Shown: piece by piece, positions 15,302 through 23,998 of the stretch
Layout: each line of letters opens with the position of its first letter
Numbering within the stretch: position 1 is the stretch's first letter
DNA from: an uncultured Muribaculaceae bacterium
GTDB taxonomy: Bacteria; Bacteroidota; Bacteroidia; Bacteroidales; Muribaculaceae
Reading direction: 5' to 3'
DNA length: 64,000 bases
NCBI GenBank assembly: GCA_934661195.1
Contig: CAKUJD010000002.1
Span: 124,001 to 188,000, forward strand
Made by a program: the position numbers and the translations under genes
The notes under the pieces: model-generated
What the model saw: the letters and a program-made list of their open reading frames with translations, nothing else
Told to the model about the DNA's origin: nothing
The model's database searches: none

Positions 15302-16588
15302 CTACTCGGCTGTGTCGCCTTTGGCGCGGCTGCCCGCCACTGCGTAGAACAGCAGGTAGGCCAGCAGGGCGAATATCAGCCAGAAACTGGTGAGGTAGCT
15401 GCTGCCCTTGGCTATCGAAGCCTGGATAAGGGGCAGGATGCCGCCACCGCACACCATCACCATAAACAGGCCCGACGCCACTTGCGTGTATTTGCCGAGG
15501 CCCGACACGGCCAGATTGAATATGGCGCCCCACATCACCGATGTGCACAGACCGCATGCTATGAGCAGCAGCACCGACACGGGCACAGGTTGTGTGGTGA
15601 AGTGGAAGCCGCCGGCGTTTTCAAAGCCGGGCGCGCTCACCACGATGCTGCTGGGCAGATAGATGGCGAGCAGCACAAGCACCATGGCCACAGCCGACAC
15701 AAATGTGAGCATCGTGCGGCTTGAAATCTTCGAGCCCACGGCGCCGCCCAGCAGGCGGCCCACAAGCATCAGCAGCCAGTACATGCCCACTATGGCGCCT
15801 GCAATGCTGGCGCCCAGGCCAAGGCCGCCCAGGTCGCTCTGGCTGATGTATTGCATCGACATGTTGGCAATGCCCACTTCAATGCCCACATACATGAAAA
15901 TGGCAAGAATGCCAAGCACGAAGTGGCGGAACTTGAACGCGCCGAACTTGTTGATTTGCTCGGCCTGCTTGCCCAGCGAGGGCGACTCGGGCAGCTTCGA
16001 GAAGAATATCACAAGGAATGCGATGAAGAATATGGCCATTGCCATGAAAAACACGGGGTTGGCCGATGAAATCGAGCTGGCCTCGCCGCCAATCAGGTAG
16101 CCCACCACCACAGGGGCCAGTGTGGCGCCCAGTGAGTTGCACGAGCCGCCGAACTGAATCAGCTGGTTGCCCTGGTTCTCGTTTTTGCCCAGACTGTTGA
16201 GCATGGGGTTGACCACGGTGTTGAGCATGCACATCGAGAAGCCCGACACGAATGCGCCCACCAGATAGAGGGCCACTGCGTTGTTAAGGCCCGAGAGGAA
16301 TGTGATGAGCACTCCCACAAAGCCCACGGTGACGGCGCTGAGCGACGTTATGCGGTAGCCGTATTTGTTCAGTATCACGCCGGCCGGATAGCCCATCACT
16401 GCATAGGCTATGAAGTTGGCAAAGTTGCCAAGCTGCGACATCACGGCGTTGTCGCCCGACATGCTTTTAATCACATTGCCCAATGGGTTTTGGTATCCTG
16501 TCACGAAGGCTATCATAAAAAACAGCGCAAACATGATGATGATGGGCAGCACGTGGCTGCCGCCGCTTTGTTTTTGGTTCGTTTCCAT
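15302..16588 (-). CDS. Sugar:H+ symporter of the FucP/GluP type (MFS)
   Basis: This 428-residue protein with about 12 membrane segments belongs to the major facilitator FHS group, which imports fucose, glucose or galactose with protons. Supporting sequence: MFALFFMIAFVTGYQNPLGN near residue 19, ANFIAYAVMGYPAGVILNKY near 57, FVSGFSMCMLNTVVNPMLNS near 113 and GGSCNSLGATLAPVVVGYL near 147. The last is a typical family segment. The true substrate cannot be chosen from sequence. It lies upstream of the transketolase gene on the same strand but is separated by a terminator, so a shared role in sugar use is only suggestive. Confidence 0.9.
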   Translation of the reverse strand: METNQKQSGGSHVLPIIIMFALFFMIAFVTGYQNPLGNVIKSMSGDNAVMSQLGNFANFIAYAVMGYPAGVILNKYGYRITSLSAVTVGFVGVLITFLSGLNNAVALYLVGAFVSGFSMCMLNTVVNPMLNSLGKNENQGNQLIQFGGSCNSLGATLAPVVVGYLIGGEASSISSANPVFFMAMAIFFIAFLVIFFSKLPESPSLGKQAEQINKFGAFKFRHFVLGILAIFMYVGIEVGIANMSMQYISQSDLGGLGLGASIAGAIVGMYWLLMLVGRLLGGAVGSKISSRTMLTFVSAVAMVLVLLAIYLPSSIVVSAPGFENAGGFHFTTQPVPVSVLLLIACGLCTSVMWGAIFNLAVSGLGKYTQVASGLFMVMVCGGGILPLIQASIAKGSSYLTSFWLIFALLAYLLFYAVAGSRAKGDTAE

Positions 16589-16686
16589 TTTCTTTGTTTT
16601 GAGGTTTTTGGGGTTGCAGACTTGTGGGCGCTTGTTGCAGCGGCCGCAAGTCCGGTTATTGTTTAATTGATGTCTGTATATGCTAA

Positions 16687-17358
16687 TCAGTATTCGCGCG
16701 GGCCGAATATGGCTGTGCCAATCCTCACCAGCGTGGCGCCGTGGCTCACCGCCTCGGGCCAGTCATGGCTCATGCCCATGCTCACTTGTGCAAACGCTTC
16801 GTTGCCGGCCATGGCGCCGCTGCGCAGGGCCTCGAAGGTTTGCTTCACCGTGCTGAACTCGCGCGCCACTTCGGCCTCGTCGTCGGTGTTGGTGGCCATG
16901 GCCATCACGCCGCACAGGCGCACGCCCTGCACGCCGTTCAGCTCGCCGCTCTGCGCTGCCTCCATCACCTCCTCGGGTGTGAATCCGCTCTTGGTGGCCT
17001 CCAGGGCCACATGCAGCTGCAGCAGCACGTCGACAGTGCGGCCTATGCGCACGGCCTCCTTGCCCACAAGGCGCAGCAGCTTCACCGAGTCGATGCTCTG
17101 AATCATGGCCACGTGTGGCATGATTTGGCGCACCTTGTTGGTCTGCAGGTGGCCAATGAAGTGCCACTGCACGTCGGCGGGCATCAGCGGAGCCTTGGCG
17201 CACAACTCCTGCGCGCGGTTTTCGCCAAACAGGCGCTGGCCCGCGTCGTAGGCTTCGCGAAGCTCTTCCACAGGGTGGAACTTCGACACCGCCACAAGGC
17301 GCACGCCTTGCGGCAACTGCCGCTTCAGGGCTTGCAGGTTGTCGGCAATCTTACCCAT
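16687..17358 (-). CDS. yggS: YggS-type pyridoxal phosphate homeostasis protein
   Basis: The protein has 223 residues, the usual size for the PLPBP/YggS family. These proteins bind pyridoxal 5'-phosphate through a Lys and buffer vitamin B6 and amino-acid pools; they are not known to catalyse a reaction. The family signatures are present: VRLVAVSKFHP (PLP Lys at about residue 26), GENRAQEL, WHFIGHLQTNK and the Ser/Gly-rich phosphate site MGMSHDWPEAV near the C-terminus. It is cytoplasmic. The gene follows the DUF4494 gene with only a few bases between them, so they are probably co-transcribed. Confidence 0.95.
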   Translation of the reverse strand: MGKIADNLQALKRQLPQGVRLVAVSKFHPVEELREAYDAGQRLFGENRAQELCAKAPLMPADVQWHFIGHLQTNKVRQIMPHVAMIQSIDSVKLLRLVGKEAVRIGRTVDVLLQLHVALEATKSGFTPEEVMEAAQSGELNGVQGVRLCGVMAMATNTDDEAEVAREFSTVKQTFEALRSGAMAGNEAFAQVSMGMSHDWPEAVSHGATLVRIGTAIFGPREY

Positions 17359-17362
17359 TGCG

Positions 17363-17875
17363 CTACTTCTCCTCCTCTTTGGCGGCTTCGGCCTGAGCCT
17401 TTTCTATGGCCTCCTTCTTGGCGCGCTTGTCGGCCAGCGTCTCGCCCAGGTCGGCTTGCAACACGTCCATCAGCGGGGTCTCGGTGATGGAGGCTATCTC
17501 GTAGTCAAATATCACGTCCTTCATGCCCTGCAGAAACACGTCGAGTGCCTCTTTGAACTCTCCTGCTTGCACCAGTGCAAATGAGCCAGTCTTCTTCTCG
17601 GCACCCGACTTCTCGTCGATGGTGATCATGTTGATTTTCACCTTATACCAGCGGTCGCCCCCTTCGTTGTAGAACACATCGTCGTAGCGCACCTTCTTCA
17701 CCGCCGTTACGGTAAACTCGCCGCCAGTGATGAAGGGCTTCATCTCTTCGGTGATGCGGGCCTCGGCTTCGGTGAACGACAGGGCATCGACCAGATAGGG
17801 CTCGGTTACGGTCTTTTGTGCTCCAGTCTCGAGCACGCGGTCATATTTTACTTTGGTTTCAAACCATTGTGGCAT
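17363..17875 (-). CDS. DUF4494 domain-containing protein
   Basis: The protein has 170 residues from the ATG at 17875 (MPQWFETKVKYDRVLETG). An ATG two codons upstream is also in frame, but family members start at the W-F-x-x-K-V motif. TEPYLVDALSFTEAEARI near residue 24 is the most typical part of the Bacteroidota DUF4494 family, whose function is not known. There is no signal peptide, and the C-terminal tail is a Lys/Glu/Ala-rich helix. It sits immediately upstream of yggS, a pairing that suggests co-expression rather than a known joint function. Confidence 0.85.
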   Translation of the reverse strand: MPQWFETKVKYDRVLETGAQKTVTEPYLVDALSFTEAEARITEEMKPFITGGEFTVTAVKKVRYDDVFYNEGGDRWYKVKINMITIDEKSGAEKKTGSFALVQAGEFKEALDVFLQGMKDVIFDYEIASITETPLMDVLQADLGETLADKRAKKEAIEKAQAEAAKEEEK

Positions 17876-17956
17876 AATCAAGTTGAGTTTTAATCGTTGC
17901 TAATTGAATTCGTTTGTTTAGTAAAGTCTGTGGCCGCACGGGGCCGCAGGCTAATG

Positions 17957-17964
17957 CAAAGGTA
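17957..17964 (-). promoter_or_regulatory. -7 box for the DUF4494-yggS unit
   Basis: Minus-strand TACCTTTG matches TAnnTTTG about 80 bp upstream of the start at 17875. No convincing -33 box was found. Confidence 0.4.
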
Positions 17965-18005
17965 AGCAAAATTTTGCTTTTTCGGCTTGCTGCGGCTGCG
18001 GTTTT

Positions 18006-18956
18006 TTATTGCAGCAGGCGCTGCTGTGCCGCCTCATATTCGGCCTCCATTTGGCTCACGGCCTCTTGCACGGTTTGTATGCTGGTGCCCTTCAGCAGTC
18101 CGGTCACTTGGCCTATCTCAATCTCGCCGTTCACCACATCGCCGTCAAATATGCCAAGCTTCGACTTGCCGCGGCCAATTATGTCGAGCAGCTCCTCGGG
18201 CGATGCTCCGGCATTTTCGGCTGCCTCGATGGCGTCGCGGAAGCCGTTTTTCACCAGTCGGGTGGGCGAGAGCTTGCGCAGCAGCAGCTTGGTGTCGCCT
18301 TCGTTCAGGTTGAGGCACATGCGCTTGAATTCATCGCTGGCCGAACTCTCGGCGGTGAGCGCGAATCGGGTGCCAATCTGCACGCCTTCGGCCCCAAGGG
18401 CCTCTACGGCCAGAATGGCGTCGCCAGTGCCTATGCCGCCCGCTGCAATCAGCGGCAGGCTGGTGGCGCGCCTCACTGCCGGAATCAGGCACAGGGTGGT
18501 GGTCTCCTCGCGTCCGTTGTGGCCGCCGGCCTCAAAGCCTTCGGCCACAACTGCGTCGACGCCTGCGTCCTCGCACTTGCGGGCAAACAGCGACGACGAC
18601 ACCACGTGGGCCACCTTCACGCCATGGTCGTGCAGCCAGCCCGTCCACTTCTTGGGGCTGCCGGCCGAGGTGAACACCACCTTCACGCCCTGGCTGGCCA
18701 CAATGTCCATCAGTTTCTCGATTTGCGGATACATCAGCGGCACGTTCACGCCAAAGGGCTTGCTGGTGGCTGCCTTGCACTTCACTATGTGCTCCTCAAG
18801 CACTTCGGGAGTCATCGAGCCTGCGCCCAGCAGCCCCAGGCCGCCGGCGTTGCTCACTGCGGCCGCCAGGCGCCAGCCGCTGCACCACACCATGCCTCCG
18901 GCCACCATGGGCCGCTCAATGCCAAATAATTCGGCTATTCTGCCTCGCTTAATCAT
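18006..18956 (-). CDS. FabK-like enoyl-ACP reductase II / nitronate monooxygenase family flavoprotein
   Basis: The 316-residue TIM-barrel flavoprotein has FMN- and substrate-site motifs: ERPMVAGGMVWCSGWRLAAA near residue 14, VVAEGFEAGGHNGREET near 136 with the catalytic-type His, and LPLIAAGGIGTGDAI near 167 that binds the FMN phosphate. FabK reduces the enoyl-ACP double bond in fatty-acid elongation with NADH; close relatives oxidise nitronates. Distinguishing them needs a tree. FabK is a reasonable first choice for an anaerobe, and an acyl-ACP thioesterase lies 1.5 kb away. It is divergent from yigZ, with a 146-bp intergenic space that contains the yigZ promoter. Confidence 0.85.
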   Translation of the reverse strand: MIKRGRIAELFGIERPMVAGGMVWCSGWRLAAAVSNAGGLGLLGAGSMTPEVLEEHIVKCKAATSKPFGVNVPLMYPQIEKLMDIVASQGVKVVFTSAGSPKKWTGWLHDHGVKVAHVVSSSLFARKCEDAGVDAVVAEGFEAGGHNGREETTTLCLIPAVRRATSLPLIAAGGIGTGDAILAVEALGAEGVQIGTRFALTAESSASDEFKRMCLNLNEGDTKLLLRKLSPTRLVKNGFRDAIEAAENAGASPEELLDIIGRGKSKLGIFDGDVVNGEIEIGQVTGLLKGTSIQTVQEAVSQMEAEYEAAQQRLLQ

Positions 18957-19033
18957 ATTTCCGTATTCTTTTGTTTTTTGTGCGTTAATAATATTTTTTG
19001 TAAAATTACGAAATCATTTCCAATTGCGCACCA

Positions 19034-19065
19034 TTTGCACGGCATTGATTTGATGCCTAACTTTG
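19034..19065 (+). promoter_or_regulatory. Promoter of yigZ
   Basis: TTTG (19034-19037) and TAACTTTG (19058-19065) are separated by 20 bp, a near-perfect Bacteroidota promoter. The start codon follows 37 bp downstream. Confidence 0.7.
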
Positions 19066-19102
19066 CAGCGCAAATCATTAATCGTGACATTTACTGCGCA
19101 AA

Positions 19103-19702
19103 ATGAGTGACTTCTACAAAACGCTAAAAGCCCCGTCGCAGGGGCTCTACAAGGAGAAAATGAGCAAATTCATCTCGCTGGCCGTGCCTGTGGCGTCGGC
19201 CGACGAGGCCAAGGTTGTGATCAAGGACACTCAAAACAAATATCACGACGCCCGCCACTGCTGCTGGGCCTACATGATTGGCACCGACCGCAGCGAGCAT
19301 CTGTCGAGCGACAACGGCGAGCCGTCGGGCACGGCGGGCAAGCCAATTCTTGGGCAGATCAACTCGTTTGAGCTGACAAATGTGGTGATATGCGTGGTGC
19401 GCTACTTTGGCGGCATCAAGCTGGGCACATCGGGCCTGATTGCCGCCTACCGCCAGGCGGCGCGCGAGGCCATAGAGGCTGGCGAAATTCTTGAATGCCA
19501 CGAGCAGGCCCGCCTCACCTTTAACTTCCCCTATCTGGGCATGAACGATGTGATGCGGCTGGTGAAAACCGCATCTGTGCGCGTCATCGACCAGCAGTTC
19601 GACAACGTGTGCCAAATGACGCTTGAGTGCGACGCCGACCAGATGCCGGCTCTGCGCTCGCGCATCGCAGCCGTGTCGGGCACCTCGATTCTTTCCGACT
19701 AA
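19103..19702 (+). CDS. yigZ: YigZ/IMPACT family protein
   Basis: The protein has 199 residues, normal for the family. The UPF0029/IMPACT N-terminal domain shows its signature: KYHDARHCCWAYMIG near residue 49, SSDNGEPSGTAGKPIL near 70 and VVRYFGGIKLGTSGLI near 97. A C-terminal DUF1949-like ferredoxin-fold domain follows (about 130-199). Members are thought to bind nucleic acids or ribosomes, and the eukaryotic homologue IMPACT affects translation control; the bacterial role is not settled. It is cytoplasmic. The last 4 bp overlap the 3' end of the convergent thioesterase gene. Confidence 0.93.
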   Translation: MSDFYKTLKAPSQGLYKEKMSKFISLAVPVASADEAKVVIKDTQNKYHDARHCCWAYMIGTDRSEHLSSDNGEPSGTAGKPILGQINSFELTNVVICVVRYFGGIKLGTSGLIAAYRQAAREAIEAGEILECHEQARLTFNFPYLGMNDVMRLVKTASVRVIDQQFDNVCQMTLECDADQMPALRSRIAAVSGTSILSD

Positions 19703-20466
19703 CTTTCCTTTTTGGCGCGTGGCGCAAACACAAAGCGCGCCTTGCAGTGGCTTGTGCCGTCCACGTCGATGCTCATCTTGCAGTCGTCGGGGTCGGTGTC
19801 ATCGGTGCGCACTGTGGCGGCGTCGGCATAATGGGTCTCGCGCAGAAATGCTATCTCCATGCGCCGCAGTATGCTGTTGTCATATTTTTGCATGGTAAAT
19901 TGGTTCATGAGCAGCTCAAGGTAGCGCACCGTGTTCACGTGGCGGTTGAAGTCGCAGTCCACATACTGGAATGTGTAGCTGGCCGTGCGGCCCTGCGTCA
20001 CTGGTCGCAGACGGCTTTGCGGCTCAATGCCGCTGCGTCTGCTGCTCACGTTGCCGTTGATGTAGCTCAGCTGCGATATGTCCACGCCCTCGCGCGTGGC
20101 AAAGTTGATGGCCATCCACACGGTGCGCGCCTCGCCCACCACCTCGCCGCTGGCGTCGGTTATGGCCACGTTGCGCTGCGAAAAGTGACGGTTGTAGCCT
20201 TCGATCCATGTGGTCACGGTGTAGCTCTCGTTGATGGTGGGATAGCGCTTCATCTCCACCGTCACCCTCGACAGCACCCAGCCCTCGTTGCGCTTAATCA
20301 GGTTGTCATAGCCCACGCCCCAGGCGTTGGCGTGCAGGGTGGAGATCTCAATGATGCGCTCCACCACCAGCTGCAGTGGCATTTCGCCCTGCGGGTTGCA
20401 CTCTCCGGCTGTAAGAAAATACGTCTTGCTGAATTCCTTTATTTGCTTCCCTTCGTTATTGTCCAT
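19699..20466 (-). CDS. Acyl-ACP thioesterase
   Basis: The protein has 255 residues made of two hot-dog domains (about 8-135 and 150-250), the usual form of PF01643-type acyl-ACP thioesterases. It releases free fatty acids from acyl carrier protein. The N-terminal domain has WVLSRVTVEMKRYPTINESY near residue 63; the C-terminal domain has VDCDFNRHVNTVRYLELLMN near 174, with the Asp/Asn and His expected of the active site. It is cytoplasmic. It lies 16 bp downstream of the cysteine-peptidase-like gene on the same strand and may share its transcript. Its 3' end overlaps yigZ by 4 bp. Confidence 0.92.
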   Translation of the reverse strand: MDNNEGKQIKEFSKTYFLTAGECNPQGEMPLQLVVERIIEISTLHANAWGVGYDNLIKRNEGWVLSRVTVEMKRYPTINESYTVTTWIEGYNRHFSQRNVAITDASGEVVGEARTVWMAINFATREGVDISQLSYINGNVSSRRSGIEPQSRLRPVTQGRTASYTFQYVDCDFNRHVNTVRYLELLMNQFTMQKYDNSILRRMEIAFLRETHYADAATVRTDDTDPDDCKMSIDVDGTSHCKARFVFAPRAKKES

Positions 20467-20481
20467 TTTTCCCTCTCTGTG

Positions 20482-21468
20482 TTATTTGGCTCCAATCATT
20501 TTCTTCATTTCGGCCGTGGTGCTGTGGCGCTTGCCGTTGAGGCCGCTCAGATACTTGTTTTCGCTGGTGGGCGGCATCTTGCTGGCGTTGGCAAACCTCT
20601 CGGGCTGCGTGATGCGCGTGAACACCACCCTCTGCACCCGTGTGCGCGGGCACGTGGCCACGCTGTAGCCCAGCTCCTTGTTGTTCTTGCCGGGGCCGTT
20701 GCTGCTCCAGTAGCGTATGTCGCCGTTGGGCTCGTAGCCAAGGAACACCACGCTGTGGCCGCGCTCCTGGTCGTCGGTCTTCACATCGTTGCAGCCTATA
20801 ATTGCGCCGCTGTCGCTGCCGTTGGTTTCGTTGCGGTCCCAGAATATCTTCATTATGTCGCCTGGCACGGCCTGCTGCCACACCGGGTCGGCATTCCACT
20901 CCTCATCGGTCATGTAGCGCTCGCCGGGTTTCTCCTTGTTCTTCTCAGATTTGGCGCCTCGGTAGGCTGTGATGCTGAAGCCGGCCTTCAGCTCATGCAC
21001 CAGCACTGCCACGCCTGGGCCGTTGGCATTGGCGCGCCCCCAAAAGCCGAAGCCGTCGTCCTCACCGATGCCCTTGTCGTTGATGTAGTCCACTATGCCC
21101 ACATAGGGCTTTATGTTGAGCCACGCGGCGCGCGGAATTTTGCCGTCGGTGTCCCACATCAGCAGCGCCTTCACCAGCACCGCATAGGTGGCGCTTGAGC
21201 AGAACGATGGCTGCGCCTTTTGCGGGTTGAATAGCGGCCGCTGGTCGGCAAGGCGCATGTGGTATGCCTCGTTGAGGGCCTGCAGTGTGGTCTTGCTGAA
21301 GTCTTGGTTGGGCCGGCCGCCGGTGTAGTAGCCGCCGTGCTGAGGAAACGAGTCGATGGCCTCCAGCACGCACTGTTGCCAGCGCTCGTTGGTGGTGCCG
21401 CCTGCCTTGGCGCAGACGGCCGCAAGTGTCAGGGCCAGTGCAGCCATTATTCTGTATACAACTTTCAT
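20482..21468 (-). CDS. Secreted protein with a likely NlpC/P60- or CHAP-type cysteine peptidase fold
   Basis: The protein has 328 residues from the ATG at 21468, which gives a signal peptide (MKVVYRIMAALALTLAAVCA). The upstream in-frame ATG at 21501 would add a charged leader and is less likely. A candidate catalytic Cys lies in QPSFCSSATYAVLVKAL, a His in DDQERGHSVVFLGYE, and a polar residue in IRYWSSN, in the order and spacing of papain-like cell-wall peptidases. This is inference: I do not recognise the exact family. The protein would act in the periplasm or outside, perhaps on peptidoglycan peptides. It is upstream of the thioesterase gene by 16 bp. Confidence 0.75.
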   Translation of the reverse strand: MKVVYRIMAALALTLAAVCAKAGGTTNERWQQCVLEAIDSFPQHGGYYTGGRPNQDFSKTTLQALNEAYHMRLADQRPLFNPQKAQPSFCSSATYAVLVKALLMWDTDGKIPRAAWLNIKPYVGIVDYINDKGIGEDDGFGFWGRANANGPGVAVLVHELKAGFSITAYRGAKSEKNKEKPGERYMTDEEWNADPVWQQAVPGDIMKIFWDRNETNGSDSGAIIGCNDVKTDDQERGHSVVFLGYEPNGDIRYWSSNGPGKNNKELGYSVATCPRTRVQRVVFTRITQPERFANASKMPPTSENKYLSGLNGKRHSTTAEMKKMIGAK

Positions 21469-21584
21469 AACGCTTAGTCTGATTTGGTCTTTATGCGCCA
21501 AAATTACTTAAAAAACCGCGTTTATCAAACCCCCACCCGTGCTTTTTTGCCATTGCCGCACCGCACCCAAAGCGCGGGCGGCTA

Positions 21585-21615
21585 TTGCAAAATTTTGCCA
21601 ATAGCACTAACTTTG
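21585..21615 (+). promoter_or_regulatory. Promoter of the PHP phosphatase gene
   Basis: TTG (21585-21587) and TAACTTTG (21608-21615) with a 20-bp spacer. The predicted start site leaves about 33 nt before the ATG at 21655, which supports that ATG over the in-frame one at 21484. Confidence 0.65.
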
Positions 21616-21654
21616 CACATCGCTACAGATTTTATTTCAAAGCAAATTATAGAT

Positions 21655-22392
21655 ATGTTTGATTTTTTTCATCGCAAAAAGGAAGACGTCAAGTTGTTCT
21701 ACAGCACCGACGTCCACAGCCACATATTGCCCGGAGTCGACCACGGCTCGCAAGACGTTGAGCAGTCGCTGGCCATGCTGCAGGCCGAGCTCGACATGGG
21801 CATCAGCCGCGTGATGTGCACCTCGCACGTCACGGCCGAGACGTTTGAAAACACCATTGAGTCGCTCACTGCCGCAGGCAAGGTGCTGCAGGAGGCCATC
21901 GACAGGGAGCAGATGCCGGTGGAAATCCACCCTTCGGCCGAATACCGCCTCGATGAGTACTGGAACCGCGAGTATGCCGCCGGCCATGTGCTGCCAATGC
22001 CTGGCAACTATGTGCTAATCGAAAACTCGTTTATTCAAGAGCTTATTGAAATCGATGACATGATGTTCGACCTTCAGGTGAAGGGCTACAAGCCCATTCT
22101 GGCCCACCCCGAGCGCTATCCCTATTACTACCGCCGCCATGAGCGCTACCAGAAGCTGCACAGCTCGGGCGTGAAGTTTCAGGTGAATCTGCTCTCGCTG
22201 GCAGGCTACTTCGGCTCGGGTGCGCGCGAGGCGGCAATGTGGCTGGTCAACAATAACTTGGTGGATATGCTTGGCAGCGACATGCACAACCTCGACCACG
22301 CACGCGTGATTAAGGACTACATCAACAGCAAGGACTGGCGCAAGGTGAGCGCAAAGCTCGAGCCGCACATTGTCAACGATATGGTGCGCTAA
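21655..22392 (+). CDS. CpsB/YwqE-type PHP-domain tyrosine-protein phosphatase
   Basis: The 245-residue protein starts MFDFFHRKKEDVKLFYSTDV. The PHP metal-binding motifs are in order: DVHSHILPGVDHGSQ at about 19, TSHVTAE near 57, ILAHPERYPYYYR near 143 and LGSDMHN near 205. PHP phosphatases of this group remove phosphate from tyrosine kinases that control capsular and exopolysaccharide export, using a trinuclear metal centre. No polysaccharide genes lie nearby, so its partner kinase must be elsewhere. It is cytoplasmic and monocistronic, with its own promoter and a terminator at 22419-22460. Confidence 0.92.
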   Translation: MFDFFHRKKEDVKLFYSTDVHSHILPGVDHGSQDVEQSLAMLQAELDMGISRVMCTSHVTAETFENTIESLTAAGKVLQEAIDREQMPVEIHPSAEYRLDEYWNREYAAGHVLPMPGNYVLIENSFIQELIEIDDMMFDLQVKGYKPILAHPERYPYYYRRHERYQKLHSSGVKFQVNLLSLAGYFGSGAREAAMWLVNNNLVDMLGSDMHNLDHARVIKDYINSKDWRKVSAKLEPHIVNDMVR

Positions 22393-22418
22393 GCCACTCC
22401 CCAAAAAACAACATACAC

Positions 22419-22460
22419 AAGGCGGCTGGCCTGCGCATTGCGCGTGTGGCCAGCCGCCTT
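22419..22460. terminator. Bidirectional terminator between convergent genes
   Basis: Perfect 13-bp arms AAGGCGGCTGGCC (22419-22431) and GGCCAGCCGCCTT (22448-22460). A T-run follows on the minus strand. Confidence 0.75.
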
Positions 22461-22481
22461 GCTTATGCCTTGCACACCAGC

Positions 22482-23318
22482 TTAGCGCATGCGCGCAAAG
22501 CTGAATGGAATTTGCCTGTTGCCGCTTGTGGTGAAGCTGCCCTCGAATGCCTGCCCGTTGCAGTTGCCAATCAGGGTGCCGGCAATTTCCTCGCCCTTAT
22601 ACATCGACACTGTGAGCGACCCGTCGCCGTTCATTATGCCTATCAGCTTCATGGGCACGCCCTGCTTGCCTTTGGTCACAAACCGCGCCGAGCCCTTCAC
22701 GTTTTGCGGGTCGTTGATGTTGAGGTGCAGCACGCACTCTTGCGCGCCTATGCGCCCGCCCATGTTAAGCAGGCCAGGTTGCTTCTGCGCTCCGGCGCCC
22801 TCTGCTGCGCTGCCGGTCTCTTCTTCCTGCGGCATGGCATCGGCGCCATACAGAAATTCGCGCTCCATGCTGTCCATCATAGCCATCTGCTTGTCGGACT
22901 GCTGCATCATCACTTGGAATATGGAGTCCACATCGGCTTGGCCAAGAGAGTCAACGGGAATCGACTGTGTGCTCACACGCTTCACCACGGTCACATGAGT
23001 GTTGCTGCGAATGTACCACAGCGCGCACAGCAGCAGTATTATGGCTACCGACACGCCGGCTATGGCCGCTGCCAGGCCAAACCGCCTGTTCCTGCGCTGT
23101 GCTGGTGCGGCAGGCTGCGGCCCCGACTTTGCCGCTGGCCGTGGCGGCTGTTGCGCAGGGGGCACTGGCGGCGGTGTGCTGCTTGCCGGCTGCGTCTTTG
23201 CGCTGAGGTCGGCCTCATCGTCGGTGATCGGCGCCAGTGGAGTGGGGTTGCCGCAGTGCGGGCAGTATTTCACTCCGTCGGGCATCGGCTGCCCGCAGTT
23301 GTTGCATATCTGGCTCAC
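22482..23318 (-). CDS. Zinc-ribbon membrane protein of unknown function
   Basis: The 278-residue protein begins with a four-Cys zinc ribbon (CNNCG at residue 5, CPHCG at 19), followed by a Pro-rich linker (about 28-75), one membrane segment (about 82-102, FGLAAAIAGVSVAIILLLCA) and an extracytoplasmic part. The last 95 residues are beta-rich (CVLHLNINDPQNVKGSARF). This puts the ribbon in the cytoplasm. The function is unknown. Its start overlaps the stop of the cytidylate-kinase-like gene by 4 bp (ATGA type), so the two are translationally coupled. Proteins with the same N-terminal layout occur at 36520 and 37583. Confidence 0.82.
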   Translation of the reverse strand: MSQICNNCGQPMPDGVKYCPHCGNPTPLAPITDDEADLSAKTQPASSTPPPVPPAQQPPRPAAKSGPQPAAPAQRRNRRFGLAAAIAGVSVAIILLLCALWYIRSNTHVTVVKRVSTQSIPVDSLGQADVDSIFQVMMQQSDKQMAMMDSMEREFLYGADAMPQEEETGSAAEGAGAQKQPGLLNMGGRIGAQECVLHLNINDPQNVKGSARFVTKGKQGVPMKLIGIMNGDGSLTVSMYKGEEIAGTLIGNCNGQAFEGSFTTSGNRQIPFSFARMR

Positions 23319-23959
23319 TGTGCTATGCGTTTTTTAATGAAGTCGATTATTATCTGCGCCGTCTCTTGCGCGCCAAACAGCGACGAGTCGATGCACAGGT
23401 TGTAGCTCTGCGCCTCGCCCCACTTCTTGTCGGTGTAGAAGTTGTAGTACTCGGCGCGCAGCTTGTTCTTCTTCTCGGCCATGGCCTCGGCATCCTTGGC
23501 GTTGTCGCAGTCGCCGCGTGCAATGATGCGTGCAATGCGCGCCTCCATCGAGGCGTGGATAAACACGCTCACCACCTTGCAGTAGTTGCGCAGAATGTAG
23601 TCGGCGGTGCGGCCCACTATCACACACGGGCCGCGGTCGGCCAGCTTCAGCATCACGTCGCTTTGTGCCTTGTAGATGCTGTCGTTGCTCAGAGGGGTGT
23701 CGCCCATAAAGTAAGTGCCGTTGTTGTATCCGGTGTTAAACGACCAAAGGCTTGAGAAGAACGACGGTGTGCGCTCGTCGGCGGCCTCAAAGAAGTCGGC
23801 GTTCACGCCGCTCGACTTTGCCGCCTCGGTCAGCAGCTCTTTGTCGTAGTAGGCAATGTCCAGCCCTTTGGCTATGAGCTTGCCTATTTCACGTCCGCCG
23901 CTGCCAAACTGTCGGCCCACTGTCACCACATATTTTGTCTTGTTGTTGTCCATATTCAT
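23315..23959 (-). CDS. Cytidylate-kinase-like family protein
   Basis: The 214-residue P-loop protein is of the cytidylate kinase-like (Cytidylate_kin2) family. The nucleotide-binding start is VTVGRQFGSGGREIGKLIAK at about residue 11. Further motifs are YYDKELL and CVIVGRTADYILR near 115, and an Arg-rich lid region near 140-150. Two Met codons at 23959 and 23953 are close candidates for the start; the in-frame start at 24001 has a poor N-terminus and lies on the promoter. It is thought to phosphorylate a nucleotide, but the substrate of this branch is not established, and true Cmk is usually a different gene. It is coupled to the zinc-ribbon gene downstream. Confidence 0.87.
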   Translation of the reverse strand: MNMDNNKTKYVVTVGRQFGSGGREIGKLIAKGLDIAYYDKELLTEAAKSSGVNADFFEAADERTPSFFSSLWSFNTGYNNGTYFMGDTPLSNDSIYKAQSDVMLKLADRGPCVIVGRTADYILRNYCKVVSVFIHASMEARIARIIARGDCDNAKDAEAMAEKKNKLRAEYYNFYTDKKWGEAQSYNLCIDSSLFGAQETAQIIIDFIKKRIAQ

Positions 23960-23998
23960 ATGCTTTTTTGTTGTAGCTTGCAATTTTTTATTTCGTAG

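Noticed and set aside
16589..16686. A possible riboswitch or hairpin before the sugar symporter gene
   Set aside because: Only a weak G/C-rich CTTG/CAAG pairing is visible, with no defined stem or known motif.
19699..19702. The 4-bp overlap of convergent yigZ and thioesterase genes (and of the NlpC/P60 gene with comEC at 61122-61125) as a regulatory device
   Set aside because: Short convergent overlaps are common in compact genomes, and nothing else points to antisense control.
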